Source: a virus
Direction: 5' to 3' (one strand)
Length of the DNA: 29,250 nt
IMG/VR virus record: IMGVR_UViG_3300037585_005872
Coordinates: 1-29,250 of that record
How positions within the stretch are numbered: position 1 is the first letter of the stretch; each line of letters starts with the position of its first letter. A model generated the notes under the pieces. That model had not been told where the DNA came from. It saw nothing but the letters and a program-made list of their open reading frames with translations, and made no database searches. Positions 1-11,600 of this stretch are shown piece after piece. Both the position numbers and the translations under genes were made by a program.

Positions 1-1899
1 CTTGGACAGCAGACTAGTCAATGGGGTGGACTACAGATACTGATGGCTAATGCTTATATGGGTACAGAAGCCACTCACGAGTGGCTATTTAGTGAAGATC
101 GCGGTGATAACACCATTCAAATGGGACCTTATGCTTATTTTCCTAGTATTAATTCAGCCAACCACGAAGTCACGCCGGCTCCGGCACGAGATAAGCTTTA
201 TGATGGCTCCCTGGCTATAGACAATGGGAGTGAAAGCGTTTACCGAACTCTTAACGCCTCCTATATCCAGCCGGCGGCTAAAACCACCCTGAATAAATGG
301 ACGAGAATCTTATCCGAAAGTCCCCTCACCCCTAAGGATGAACCGTGCTTGGATGTTCTTAAAAAACAGCAAGGAGAAGCTCTCTCTAGTTGTATTCAAG
401 TCCGCATCCAAATGTTTATGCTCAATGTCTTTCCCTTGAGAAGAGTTTATCCCGCTTGGCGGAATTTGGGAACGGTCAAATTAGTTACCGACTATTTAAC
501 CAAAAAAATAATAAAAGAGTTTCAAACTTATGAGATGTGGGGTGTGGCCCAAGAAGCAATAACCAGTTTTGAATATGTCTATGGAGACGTTACCATAGAC
601 CCCAACGTTTCCGGTGATGCATACACTCAAAAAATATTTGGTATTGTAGAAAAATTCTTGGTAGGAGATGGTGTAGGTATTAACCCGCGACGTGTTGATG
701 CTGAAGATAAAGAACAAAGAGGATATTGGCACCAACTTGAAATCCCAGCACTATACGACAGTAGTAATACAACTGGCAGTCGATATAAGAAGTGTTTAAC
801 CTCTTTTTATATTTCTGCTTATGATGCGATCAAACAGAGATCCCAAGCTGTTCGAGATTATTATAGCTTCGGCAATGAAGAACAAAGAATTAATTTTAGC
901 CTCAGTTTACAAACCTTTATGCAAGGATCAAATTACGGACGTCGCTTCTATCGCAACCTCCGACTCACCCGTGAGGGATATCGCTATGGGCTTTATTATA
1001 TGCCAACCCCCATAATGATTGCTCAATCATTAATATATTATGACAACTCTATTAAACCAATGAATCGTTTTAGTCGTTCCGCCCGTCAAAATCACGCACT
1101 TACAACAGCCGCGGACCAAGCTCTAATGGTCGCTATGAGGGGCACTCCTGATAACGGTTATGATTTTGATCTCACTGCATATCCTATTTCAGTCACTAAT
1201 TCAACTATTCGCAGAACTATTAATACTCGAAATGAAGCCGGCATCCGTGGCGGTCTAGGCGGACATCAGAGAAAATATACGATTCGTGTAACCGGACACG
1301 ACCCAGTTTATGAACGCACATACAGCAGTGCTGAAGAGCTACAACAACACTTGAACTATCTTCTTGGGAACCTAGCGGAAGAATTAGGGTATTTTGTCCA
1401 GTTGGCCAATGTAAACCTCAGTTTAGCCGACCGTAGAAGCCTATTGAAAAACAATGATATTCAACTCCACATGGACACCGATGATTGGAACCAGATGTTT
1501 AGCGACGATGGTGACAACGCCCCGATATACCGAGAATTTATAAAAGAACTGTTAAACTTGGATCCCAATGCTGCTCTGGGGCGCATTCCCTCCATAATAA
1601 AAAGCGCCGGGATTAATCCGACCCAAGGAACGGTAACAAAAGAAAACGTCCAGTTGGTATTAGCCAGATTAATTATTGAGTCAGATGATGCTCGCGACGA
1701 TTATGAGAGGTTGAGAACACAAGGTGTGGACGATGACAGTACCGAATCGAGAGCCAAACAAAGGGTAAAGGATTTTTTAACTTACTATGCAGGATTAGGA
1801 CCCGACGAACCCAACGAAGGTGGCAGAATGGGTTTACGTTACGTGTTCGCAGAAATCGAGAGTATAACTTCAATTTTGGCTGCTACGAGAAAGTCGTAA
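1..1899 (+). CDS. Large virion structural protein, C-terminal part (5' truncated by window edge)
   Basis: The frame is open from base 1, so the first in-frame ATG (43) is probably internal. It has no Shine-Dalgarno sequence, and the residues before it (LGQQTSQWGGLQIL) read as ordinary protein. From ATG 43 there are 618 residues, ending at TAA. The protein is soluble in character, rich in Tyr, Arg and Asn, with no signal peptide, membrane segment or enzyme motif that I recognise. It contains a Tyr/Arg-rich stretch (near residues 300-330, YGRRFYRNLRLTREGYRYG) and an acidic C-terminal third. It lies 45 nt upstream of gp25 in a structural operon, so a tail or baseplate component is inferred from context only. 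No family is recognised. The coding call is strong; the function is weak. Confidence 0.8.
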   Translation, partial: LGQQTSQWGGLQILMANAYMGTEATHEWLFSEDRGDNTIQMGPYAYFPSINSANHEVTPAPARDKLYDGSLAIDNGSESVYRTLNASYIQPAAKTTLNKWTRILSESPLTPKDEPCLDVLKKQQGEALSSCIQVRIQMFMLNVFPLRRVYPAWRNLGTVKLVTDYLTKKIIKEFQTYEMWGVAQEAITSFEYVYGDVTIDPNVSGDAYTQKIFGIVEKFLVGDGVGINPRRVDAEDKEQRGYWHQLEIPALYDSSNTTGSRYKKCLTSFYISAYDAIKQRSQAVRDYYSFGNEEQRINFSLSLQTFMQGSNYGRRFYRNLRLTREGYRYGLYYMPTPIMIAQSLIYYDNSIKPMNRFSRSARQNHALTTAADQALMVAMRGTPDNGYDFDLTAYPISVTNSTIRRTINTRNEAGIRGGLGGHQRKYTIRVTGHDPVYERTYSSAEELQQHLNYLLGNLAEELGYFVQLANVNLSLADRRSLLKNNDIQLHMDTDDWNQMFSDDGDNAPIYREFIKELLNLDPNAALGRIPSIIKSAGINPTQGTVTKENVQLVLARLIIESDDARDDYERLRTQGVDDDSTESRAKQRVKDFLTYYAGLGPDEPNEGGRMGLRYVFAEIESITSILAATRKS

Positions 1900-1944
1900 T
1901 TAACAACTAGTTATTGTTAGAATTTTAATAGAGGAGCGGAAAAA

Positions 1945-2349
1945 ATGTCAAAATTAGAAGGAATATCGGTCAAGCTCCCCTTGACTTACAGTCCGGTAGA
2001 CGGTCCTTATATTTTAAATAAGAATTTAGGAGAAGTGGTGCGCCAAAATTTAAAAAATCTTCTCTTGACTGCTCCGGGCGAACGCATTATGGTACCAGAA
2101 TTTGGAGCGGGACTCTATGGATTATTGTTTGAAAATGTAGGGCAGTCCACTTTGGACGGAGCAGTTCAGAGAATCACAACCCAGGTTGGATTATTTATGC
2201 CCGATGTAAACTTAGAAAATATTGAGTTTCAAACTTCTGAAGATAATCCCCAGATCCCCTTGAATCAGATCCAGATCTCGATCGTATATAATATTTCACC
2301 ATATAACGTCCGTGATGAACTACGAATAACTTCAAATATAACTATTTAA
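1945..2349 (+). CDS. 25: Baseplate wedge protein, gp25/GPW family
   Basis: A 134-residue protein that resembles the T4 gp25 / P2 gpW family of baseplate wedge components, which sit at the inner wedge next to gp6 in contractile tails. The family signature is visible: a Leu-rich helix followed by TAPGERIMVPEFGAGLYGLL at about residues 42-61, then LFEN at 61-64. GER followed by PEFG is the hallmark segment once thought to be lysozyme-like. The C-terminal half (QIQISIVYNISPYNVRDEL) forms the usual closing beta strands. Length is normal for the family (T4 gp25 is 132 aa). The start is fixed by GAGGAG at 1931-1936, 8 nt before the ATG. It directly precedes gp6, the partner it contacts in the wedge. 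Confidence 0.93.
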   Translation: MSKLEGISVKLPLTYSPVDGPYILNKNLGEVVRQNLKNLLLTAPGERIMVPEFGAGLYGLLFENVGQSTLDGAVQRITTQVGLFMPDVNLENIEFQTSEDNPQIPLNQIQISIVYNISPYNVRDELRITSNITI

Positions 2350-2370
2350 TTCAAGCGGGAATTATTTCTT

Positions 2371-4164
2371 ATGGCAATTAGACCTATAAATTATACCAGT
2401 CGGGACTTTGCTTCTATTAAGCAAGATCTTGAAAATTATGCAAAACGCTATTATCCTACTACCTTTAAGGATTTTAGTGAGGCTTCTTTTGGCTCATTGG
2501 TCTTGGACATGGTGTCCTATGTTGGAGATCAATTATCTTATTATGCAGATTTCCAAACTAACGAAAGTTTGCTTGATAGCGCGATTCTTTATGAGAATGT
2601 GGTTCGTTTGTCGGAGATTATGGGATATAAGCAGCCAGGAGCCCCTCAGTCTACGGGTATAGCTTCCTTTTATATAGAAGTCCCCGCCAAGGCGACTGCC
2701 CGCGGACCCGATTTGAATTATGTTCCCATCTTATTGAGGGGAGCCCGCGTCTCAAGTAATGGAAATGCTGTCTACACCCTCGATGAAAATGTGGACTTTT
2801 CCGCTTCAGAGAATGAGATTACTGTCTCAAAGGTGGATAATACCACCGGAAACCCTACATCTTTTGCTATAAAGGCTAGCGGCCGCGTCATATCAGGACA
2901 AGAGAAGCAAGAAACCATTAGTGTGGGCGATTATCAACGCTTTTTACGACTCCAGATTTCAGATAATAATGTTACTGAAATATTGTCTGTAACAGACTCT
3001 CAGGGAAATGAATATTATCAAGTAGATTACTTGACTCAGGATATAGTTTTCCAACAGTTTCGCAATACTGAGAGCGACCGGACAGCGGTCCCTTTCATAA
3101 TAAAAACAAAACCGGTTCCACGACGATTTATTACTGAATTCACAGGAATGGGTAAAACTTATATCCAATTTGGATACGGCTCAGAAGAAAACTTAACAAA
3201 AGATGTTATTGTGGACCCGGCGGATGTTGTCTTAAACGTGAGTGGTCGAACCTATACTACTGATCAAACTTTTGACCCAACCAATCTCATCGAAAGCGAT
3301 AAATTTGGTGTAGTACCAACCAATACCAGTCTTACTATTAAATATATGTCAAATACTACTACATCGGTTAACGCTGCCGTAGGTACTCTCGCAACAGTTA
3401 TCTCCCCGACATTCACCTTTAGGGACCAGGGAAGTTTATCTCCTACAGCTACCACAGCAGTAATTTCATCTGTACAGGTAGAAAACGAAGAACCCATTCA
3501 GGGAGATACGTCGGTATTAAGTACCGAAGAGATTCGCCAAAGGGCCTTTGGAACATTTGCGGCTCAAAACAGGGCTGTTACTCGAACTGATTATATTAAT
3601 TTGCTCTACCGTATGCCCGCATCTTTTGGGAGCATCAAGAGAGCAAATGTGGTCAGGGACCCAGACTCTTTCAAACGAAATCTAAATGTATATATTCTCG
3701 CCGAAGATACTGCCGGTGATTTATCCATACCTAATCAAGCTTTATTACAGAATGCAGCTATTTGGCTAAACAAGTACCGGATGATAAATGACACCTTGGA
3801 TATTTTGAGTGGCAGAGTGATCAATATAGGAATTAATTTTACCATCCTCCCGGAATTGGATGTAAACAAATATACACTCTTGGATGCGTGCTATAGAAAG
3901 CTCCTTAATGAATATATTAATGTCAAATTTAATATCGGCGAGGCAGTTTATATTTCCGAGATCTACAAATTATTGAATGAAGTCCCGGGCGTCGTTGACA
4001 CTACAGATGTCGAAATAGTTAATAAAACAGGTGCAGCTTATGCCGGATATGTATATGATATTGATTCCAATCTTTCGGACGACGGTCGCTTCTTAAAAAT
4101 ACCAGAAGATTCGGTAGCAGAAGTCTTGTTGCCATCTGTGGATATTATGGGAGTTGTAACATAA
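2371..4164 (+). CDS. 6: Baseplate wedge protein, gp6 / Baseplate_J-like
   Basis: A 597-residue protein of the T4 gp6 / Baseplate_J type, which forms the continuous wedge ring of the baseplate and joins adjacent wedges. The N-terminus is diagnostic: INYTSRDFASIKQDLENYA (residues 6-24), then DFSEASFGSLVLDMVSYVGD (34-53) with a Tyr-rich helix (LSYYADFQTNESLLDSA) and a conserved Leu/Arg helix ending MGYKQPG. The central region (about 370-460) contains STEEIRQRAFGTFAAQNRAV and TRTDYINL, the Baseplate_J core pattern. It is slightly shorter than T4 gp6 (660 aa). It starts 21 nt after gp25 with only a weak GCGGGA upstream, which suggests translational coupling. The pairing with gp25 supports the assignment. 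Confidence 0.92.
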   Translation: MAIRPINYTSRDFASIKQDLENYAKRYYPTTFKDFSEASFGSLVLDMVSYVGDQLSYYADFQTNESLLDSAILYENVVRLSEIMGYKQPGAPQSTGIASFYIEVPAKATARGPDLNYVPILLRGARVSSNGNAVYTLDENVDFSASENEITVSKVDNTTGNPTSFAIKASGRVISGQEKQETISVGDYQRFLRLQISDNNVTEILSVTDSQGNEYYQVDYLTQDIVFQQFRNTESDRTAVPFIIKTKPVPRRFITEFTGMGKTYIQFGYGSEENLTKDVIVDPADVVLNVSGRTYTTDQTFDPTNLIESDKFGVVPTNTSLTIKYMSNTTTSVNAAVGTLATVISPTFTFRDQGSLSPTATTAVISSVQVENEEPIQGDTSVLSTEEIRQRAFGTFAAQNRAVTRTDYINLLYRMPASFGSIKRANVVRDPDSFKRNLNVYILAEDTAGDLSIPNQALLQNAAIWLNKYRMINDTLDILSGRVINIGINFTILPELDVNKYTLLDACYRKLLNEYINVKFNIGEAVYISEIYKLLNEVPGVVDTTDVEIVNKTGAAYAGYVYDIDSNLSDDGRFLKIPEDSVAEVLLPSVDIMGVVT

Positions 4165-4165
4165 A

Positions 4166-5677
4166 ATGGGTATAAAAAAATATTATGCTTCTAAAGACAA
4201 CACTATCACGAATGCCTTTAAAGCAAACTTAAGTGATCGTGGAACAGCCGCCAATATGGGGGCTGCTGATATTCTAGAGGCTTTTGTGATTCACGGACAA
4301 ACCTCAGCCTCAGTTACCGATGCTCCTTCGGCTCAAAATGCACTTAACGCCGAACAAACTCGGTTTTTAATTCAGTTTCCAGTAGTGGATATAGCCGCTG
4401 ATATGTCTGATGGAACTTTACCCAATGCGACCGGTAGTCTTAAGTTTTATCTTAATATGTACAATGCTCCTCACGGCAGTACATTACCTCTCAGTTTTAG
4501 CTTGGGTGCCCATCTTATTTCTAGAGAGTGGGATGAGGGTCGTGGCTTGGACATGGATAACTATACCAATATTGGGCAGTCTAGTTGGGTCTCGGCGTCC
4601 ACCACAACTAGCTGGACAACTCCGGGCGGTGATGTATTGACTGGACCCAACACTTCGGGAACCATAAACTTCCCAACTGGTCTTGAAAACATAGAGCTTG
4701 ATATTTCGGAATTTGTTTATAGTTGGCTCGATAGTACAGATAATTACGGACTCTTATTAAGATTTCCGGACAGTGCGGTTTCGGGCTCAGATACTTTATA
4801 TACAAAGAAATTCTTCTCTCGAACAAGTGAATTTTTTCATTATCGCCCGACCCTTGAAGCCCGCTGGGACTCGACAAGGAAAGATGACCGCGGAAGTTTT
4901 TACATAAGTTCGAGCGCAGCCTCGGGTGCAGATAACCTTAATACATTATATTTGTACAACAGGATCCGGGGAACTTTAAAAAATATCCCAACACTTAAAG
5001 ACAATAAAATATCTGTATCGGTATACTCTGGCTCGGACGGTACACCATCGGGCGCGCCCTTAACTCTAGTCAGTGAAGCCGGTATAAGCTCTACCGTTGT
5101 CACGGGGGGACTCTTAGTAGAAAACGGTGCAAACATTACCGGAATATATACGGCCTCTTATGCATCCCCGAGCACTTTGACCGAGGTTTACGATGTGTGG
5201 CACACTGGATCTGGCGCATCGCTCGTTAATTTTAGAACAGGATCTTATCAGCCTTTATCGTGGGATACAGCAACCACTGTTGATGAAACCTCATATATCA
5301 CTACTATCACCAATCTTAAAAGTGAATATCCGAAAGGAGAAAAACCTTCGTTGCGTGTTTTTGTGCGTAATAAGAATTGGTCACCTAATATCTACACTGT
5401 GGCTACGGCCGAAACTAAACCATTAGTGATTGATCAGGCATACTATAGGATCTACCGGGTGGTCGATGATTTGAATGTCATTCCATATGGTACCGGAAGT
5501 TCTAACAATAATTATAGCCAACTTTCGTATGATGGAGATGGGAATTATTTTTCTCTTGATACTTCTTGTCTGGAGGCAGGCTACTCTTACGGTATTAAAT
5601 TTGCCTTTTATCAAGAGGGGAGTTATGTAGAACAGCCTTCTGTTTTCAAATTCCGGATTGAAGATGATACGCAATGA
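4166..5677 (+). CDS. Virion structural protein with N-terminal DNRLRE-like jellyroll domain
   Basis: A 503-residue protein. Residues 1-245 look like a DNRLRE-type beta-sandwich, a carbohydrate-binding-like fold common in phage and bacterial surface proteins. The starting DNTITNAF, the mid-domain SREWDEGRGLDMDNYTNIGQ followed by SSW, the paired Trp and Gly-Gly-Asp turn, and the closing HYRPTLEARWDS all fit that pattern. Residues 250-503 are a second beta-rich, Ser/Gly/Thr-rich region ending in a Tyr-rich segment (YDGDGNYFSLD, LEAGYSYGIKFAFY). The ATG lies 1 nt after the gp6 stop; GGGAG at 4149-4153 is about 12 nt upstream. The end overlaps the next start by 4 nt (ATGA). A tail-peripheral or host-surface-contact role is inferred. 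Confidence 0.75.
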   Translation: MGIKKYYASKDNTITNAFKANLSDRGTAANMGAADILEAFVIHGQTSASVTDAPSAQNALNAEQTRFLIQFPVVDIAADMSDGTLPNATGSLKFYLNMYNAPHGSTLPLSFSLGAHLISREWDEGRGLDMDNYTNIGQSSWVSASTTTSWTTPGGDVLTGPNTSGTINFPTGLENIELDISEFVYSWLDSTDNYGLLLRFPDSAVSGSDTLYTKKFFSRTSEFFHYRPTLEARWDSTRKDDRGSFYISSSAASGADNLNTLYLYNRIRGTLKNIPTLKDNKISVSVYSGSDGTPSGAPLTLVSEAGISSTVVTGGLLVENGANITGIYTASYASPSTLTEVYDVWHTGSGASLVNFRTGSYQPLSWDTATTVDETSYITTITNLKSEYPKGEKPSLRVFVRNKNWSPNIYTVATAETKPLVIDQAYYRIYRVVDDLNVIPYGTGSSNNNYSQLSYDGDGNYFSLDTSCLEAGYSYGIKFAFYQEGSYVEQPSVFKFRIEDDTQ

Positions 5678-8600
5678 GTATAAAAAAATTATTTGACAAA
5701 AATAAACAGGCTATCACGGTCTCTAAATATCTTAAAAAATCTGCTCCCGGAGACCTCGGCGACGGCATAGAGTCTGCCGAGGACCTCAAAGAGAAGGTAG
5801 AAAGAAGAGAATATTTTCTTCCCCCGGTAGATTATAGTAATCCGGAAAACTTTGTAAAGTATGGATCTGCGCAGAGATATTATGCAAATGCTTTTAATTA
5901 TATTCTCAATTATTATCCATATGACGGATCATCTCTGGAAAAAACAAAATTTTATAATGATATTTCTCCCCTTGAAAAATATATGCTTGAAGATGTTTAT
6001 CCCAAAAGTACTGGATATGTCTTCTTTGGGTCCACCGCAGCAACTGCGGTTTCCAATTCAAGCGGATACTACTCTGTTACTAATCCCGAATATATCCAAG
6101 TCAAGGGTGGTCCTCATCTCAATACATTCTATAATGAACCAAAATATCGAACATCCAATCTAGAATTTGGTGGCACCAACGGTACCACGGTAGAATTTTT
6201 CCTTCATAAAGAATCTCCGATTAATCCTGCCTCCGAATCCGTCAAGCAAGTAATATTAGATTTAACCAATGGTGCAGCCACTGGCTCTTCAGATTACGGA
6301 CGACTGCGAGTTGAAATAGAGAGCGGATCAGCCGGGAACACTGATCGCTTCTATGTCACGATGCGCTCGGGATCGAATGGTTTTACTCGATTACCCGTTC
6401 CTACCACCGGAGGATTGAATATTGCCAATAATACCTGGCAGTATTATTCCCTTGTCTTTAACACCTCTCTCGCCGATCCTACTATTAATTTCTTTATTAA
6501 TGGAAAGTGTATTTCTACCGCAATAACTGGTGCATCTGGTGCGATAAGCGAAGTAACCGGTACAATGATTGGGAACCTTGGAGCATTACGATCCAGTCCC
6601 TCTGGTAGTGCATATCACGGCACTCTAATGGAGGGCAGCGGTAACCTCAATGCTAGCATGGATGAATTCAGGTTCTGGAAAAAGAACCGTAACGATGAAG
6701 AGATTGGACGCCATTGGTTCTCTCACGTTTATGGGGGGTCCAACAAATATGATGCGAATGTTTCTCTGGGTGCTTATTACAAATTCAACGAAGGTATTAC
6801 CGCTACAAGTTCTATTGATAGTGTAGTTTTAGATTATTCTGGACGGGTTTCAAATGGGCAGTTCATTAATTATAATTCTTCGACTAGCCGGAACACGGGT
6901 TCAGCCGTTGACAGCCTCCAGCTAACCGACGTCAAGGAGGTGCCCGATCCTATAGTTAGAGCTTCTAATCCTCTGTATGTGGCGAGCAAAGAGGGGTATG
7001 TCCTTACTGGCAGCAACTACGACTATACGAATAATTCTTGGTTAATGAATTTTCTTCCGTCTTGGATCATTGATGACGACCACCAAAATGAAGGAGAGCT
7101 TGGAAATTTACTCCAGATTGTGGCAATGTATTTTGATTCTACTCAAAATCAAATAAAAGGATTGCAGGAAACACGATTTATTGATTACATTTCCGGGAGT
7201 GTTGAAGCAACTCTAAACGATTTTCCCCACAATGATCGTCTAATCGAAAGCTTGGGAATGGAAACTCCAGAGTTTTTTGAAAACGCAGGAGTTTTACAAC
7301 AATTCTTAAAACGTGATGAGCAGATTAATTTTGACCAACGAGTCGTTGATATTAAAAATGCTATCTATAAAAATCTTTATAATAATTTAAACTATATTTT
7401 CAAATCCAAAGGCAATGAAAAAGCCATCCGTAATTTTATTAGATGTTTGGGTGTCGGGGATGAGATAATTTCTCTTAACACCTATTCAGATAATGCCGAT
7501 TTCCGGTTGACGAGTAGTTATACACCAGCAGTTAGTGATAAACGTTTTGTTGATTTTACTGGTCTTTTAAATCAAAGTGACGATTATGCCACAGTATATC
7601 AATATTATGACTCCTCTAATCCTAATTCCGTAGGGATTCTTAGTGCATCGACTAGTGGCGAGTTTGCAATGACAATGCAGGGAACTTTTGTGTTTCCTGA
7701 TAAAACCAATTACCAAACATTAGATTATACTCTTCCAACTGTGGTAAGTGCTTCTTTGTACGGGTTTCACACTCCTTTGACAGCAACTACATCCTCGACA
7801 GATCTTACTTGGGCTAGTGCAGTAAATGATTTTGGACTCCAAGTATATGCGGTTAAAAGTCCGGGAGAATATGCCGATATTTATTCTCCTTTGGAGCAAG
7901 TACGAGATGCTTATTTTGTAGTCAAAGATCGTGCCGGAACTACTTTATTGACAAGTAGTATTTTCTACAATGTTTATGACGGGCAAAAATGGAACCTTTC
8001 TTTATCAGTAAGACCTAAGAACTATCCCTATACCGATGGAGTAACTGGGTCATCGGCTGCTATCACAGGGTATACTTTAGAATTGTACGGTGTCAATTAT
8101 GATACGGGAATCAAAAGAAATTATTTCCAAGCTACTGCTGATTATGCTATCCAGGCTGGACTGGGAGCCGTTACTTCCGCCAAGCGCGCCTACCTTGGCG
8201 CTCATCGAACCAACTTTACCGGAAGCGGACTAGTACCCACTGATGTCCGTGGTACAAGTTTGCGCTATTGGACCGATTATATACCCCCAGAAACAGTGGA
8301 CTTCCAGGCTAACGAAGTTAATACTTTTGGGAGAAAAGATCCTTATCGAAACGCCTATTCGTTTCAGACGGCGAAACCGCCGGTATATATCCCTCGAATC
8401 CAAACTCTGGCTCTTGATTGGGATTTTGCCAATATTACAGGGAGCGATGCGTCGGGACAATTCCCGGTCACTGATTTTTCGTCTGGATCAGTTGATGGAA
8501 AATATCCAAGCGAATACCAGCATCCCACATTTAGTAATATTAATTTGCGCCAACACACTGGTCGCGGCGATTTCTTTACAACTAATTCCACTCCAGTCCG

Positions 8601-11600
8601 CAAGGATTATGTCTACCGAAGCAAATTAGAAGTTCCCGAATATATTGGCAGTGATACTATGGTTAAAGTATTAAGCCAAGATGACACCACCTTCGGTGTG
8701 TATGTGCGACCTATTAGTTTCTTCTTCGCTGTCGAAAAAAGTATGTATGAGAGCATTTCCCATCGGATGTTGGCACTTTTTGCTTCTATCGATGAGTTTA
8801 ATAACCTTATCGGCGAGCCGGTCAACAAATATCGTATTCAGTACAAACGAATGGAAAAAGTTCGAGAGATATTCTTCCGAAAAGTAAGAAATGATATACC
8901 CGATTTGGACAAATATGTTCGCTTTTATAAGTGGCTAGACACTGCAATGACGGAAATGATAGAACAATTGTTTCCAGAGTCTTCTCGTTATGCGAAGAGT
9001 GTACGCAAAGTCGTAGAGAACCATGTATTAGAAAGACCCAAAATTCAATACAAGCTTCCTTATCTCAAAAAGAAAGAGCCCTGGTATCCAGGCGACCCGG
9101 AATTCACGGTATTTAGTGGGAGTATATGTGTCACAGCTCCTGGTTGGGGAAAGAATCATCACCCAATCTCAGATAGTCAAACTGAGAATTGTTTCTGGTG
9201 GCGTACTCGGAGCACCCCTCCAAATGCTAGCCCTATCCGTCCTATAGTTCTCAGAGCTATTGATGTCGAGAACCGCAGAAACCGCATCGTATGTTTAAGT
9301 TCAGATTTCCGCTCGCCTTATATCGGGGGGATAAATCAAGAATATAATAAAAAGAGACGTATTAGCAATATAACCTTTGATCAGTTTGGACCTTTACCTG
9401 ATTGTGAGGATTATAGTGACCCCAACGTTAAGACTAAGGTACCCTTTAGGGTTCTCAAGGATGGTGTAGGATATCCAGGAGACCAACTATCTCCTTTCAC
9501 TGCAATTAGTTCTAGCATTAACTCCGGATATAATGCAGTTCTAAATTCCGCCGGACTCACTGGTATCTCTCTTAACAACCTCCACGAAGATTCCATATTT
9601 CCTTTCCGGCACAGTGTCCCAATGCAAGGACCATTTACCAAGCGATGGGTGGGTGGTATTCAGGCTCGACACAACGCGCCACTTAGAAGCCTAGATAGAA
9701 AGGAAGAATTTACCTTAGCTATCGCCTCTGGAACTGGGTCTATTTCCAATATTACTCCCGGTTCTATTCCTCAAGGTCGTTATCTAAGAGGGATGGGATC
9801 CAAGTCTCCTGTCAACATAAGCAATATCTTAACCGTAACCAGCAGTCATACAGATGATCAAGGGCTGAGACAGGTTGGTAACTTTGTCAAACGCTATGAG
9901 ACCGTCTCTACGGTGAATCGTGCCGCGACCAATATGGATTTTGTATTTAATACTTCATTTTATCAATATTCCATGCCTACTGCTTTCTTGAGAACTCCTA
10001 CCCGTGCCGCTGCGGGTTTGTCCGGGTCCGCTGATTATCCAGCGCCTCGACAACGATCGGGACGAAGAATCAATGAGACCATTTTTGTAGAACGCTTTGA
10101 GTCACCGGGTGGCAAAGCAACATCAAAACAGCAATTTAGAGATGTCAACTCGGATCAATATGCCCCGAATAACGCTCTGCCTTATAGAAACATAGGGGTT
10201 CGAGCACCATATAATTCCCAGCTTAAAGATCATACCCGTTTTGGTGGGTGGCAAAACGCTACAGAGACGATCCCCTCGGTTCACAAGAATCCTAAAAATG
10301 GAATACTGAGAATTGGGATTACCACTACATCACCGACCGCCGCTTATGCTACCGGATCGTTTTACAACAATGGGTTTTTGGTGAGCCCACTTCCCGCAGC
10401 GGATCGTTCGCAGTGGACCTCATATATCTCAGGATCAGATAATCAAGCGGTATATAATCAATATGTGGCCCTTTGGTGTCGTTATCCTGAAAATATTTCT
10501 TTTGTCACTTCTAGTATCGAATCTCTGTTCCCGGCAGGTTATCCGGGTGTATTTTTGAATACAGCAAACAAGAAAGAGTTTTTGTGGGCTCACAATAGAG
10601 ATTTTGTTCCGTGGAAACAGGTCCGAGCAGGAGAATCCGCTGCGGGCAGGTATTATGTACAGAACAATGTATATGAGTTGCCCCCTTTGGTGAGTGAATC
10701 CCGCAACGCCGCGGGAATTCGCCTTGAATCATATAAGATAGGAACCTTGACCCGCACTGTTTCTAATCGAACTAATCAACCACTTACTTATTCTTTCTCT
10801 GCTCAATATCGAGAACCACCAATCACTTCTCGATATAAGCAGTTAATAAAACAAATATATACCCCAATCGGAAAGCCATCTCAAACTTCTGATCGTAAAA
10901 TAAATATTCAAATGCAGTCCACTTATGGCAATGAGTTAATGGGCTTTGCCAGCAGAGGATTAAATCAATATTATCGCACCAAAAAATGGATGCATGGAAA
11001 AATAAAAAGACCCTACGAGATTATAAGAGATCTAAGGGCACAAGAAGTTCAAGATTCGGTAGACGGGTTAGACATTATTCGCTTGATGGCTTATCCTGAA
11101 ACGATTTATCCCAAAGAGGTTTATACATATTTTTCTGGTTCTCGCGCGCGCCTTTCCTTTATTTACCCGAACTGGAAAGATGATAAAAAGTTGGCAACAG
11201 GACTTGATGCCACGACTTTGGTTAATTATAGACATTTAATTTCTGCGGCAAGTGCTTCGGCTTTCAATAGACAGATTACACGAATTGAGTCTCCTTTCAC
11301 TAACTCCGTCGGGTACCCGGTCCTGAAGATTGATCAGACACCTTATGCTTCTCCTTCTGCTCTCTATAGTATTCCGACAGGTGCGGGTTCGGGATCTATT
11401 TGGCCATTGGATTCTTTCTTGTATTCGGATTACATTACTCCGTTGGCAAGTGTCATTGCCCCATCGGGCAAGCCAATTGTTTTAGCGGATGCCGGCACGA
11501 TGGCTGCCGGTGAGCTAATGATGACTAATTATGGTACAATCAATGACGGGATCACTGATACAGCGGATGGTGGCACAAGTAATGCAGCTTATTACAACAC

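Noticed and set aside
1901-1919. Inverted repeat TAACAA / TTGTTA after the first gene as a terminator
   Set aside because: Only 6 AT-rich pairs, no run of T after it, and the next gene follows closely; too weak to call.
8243-8629. 128-residue + strand frame inside the giant gene
   Set aside because: It lies wholly within the 3289-codon frame in another phase, has no ribosome binding site and no recognisable domain; a chance frame.
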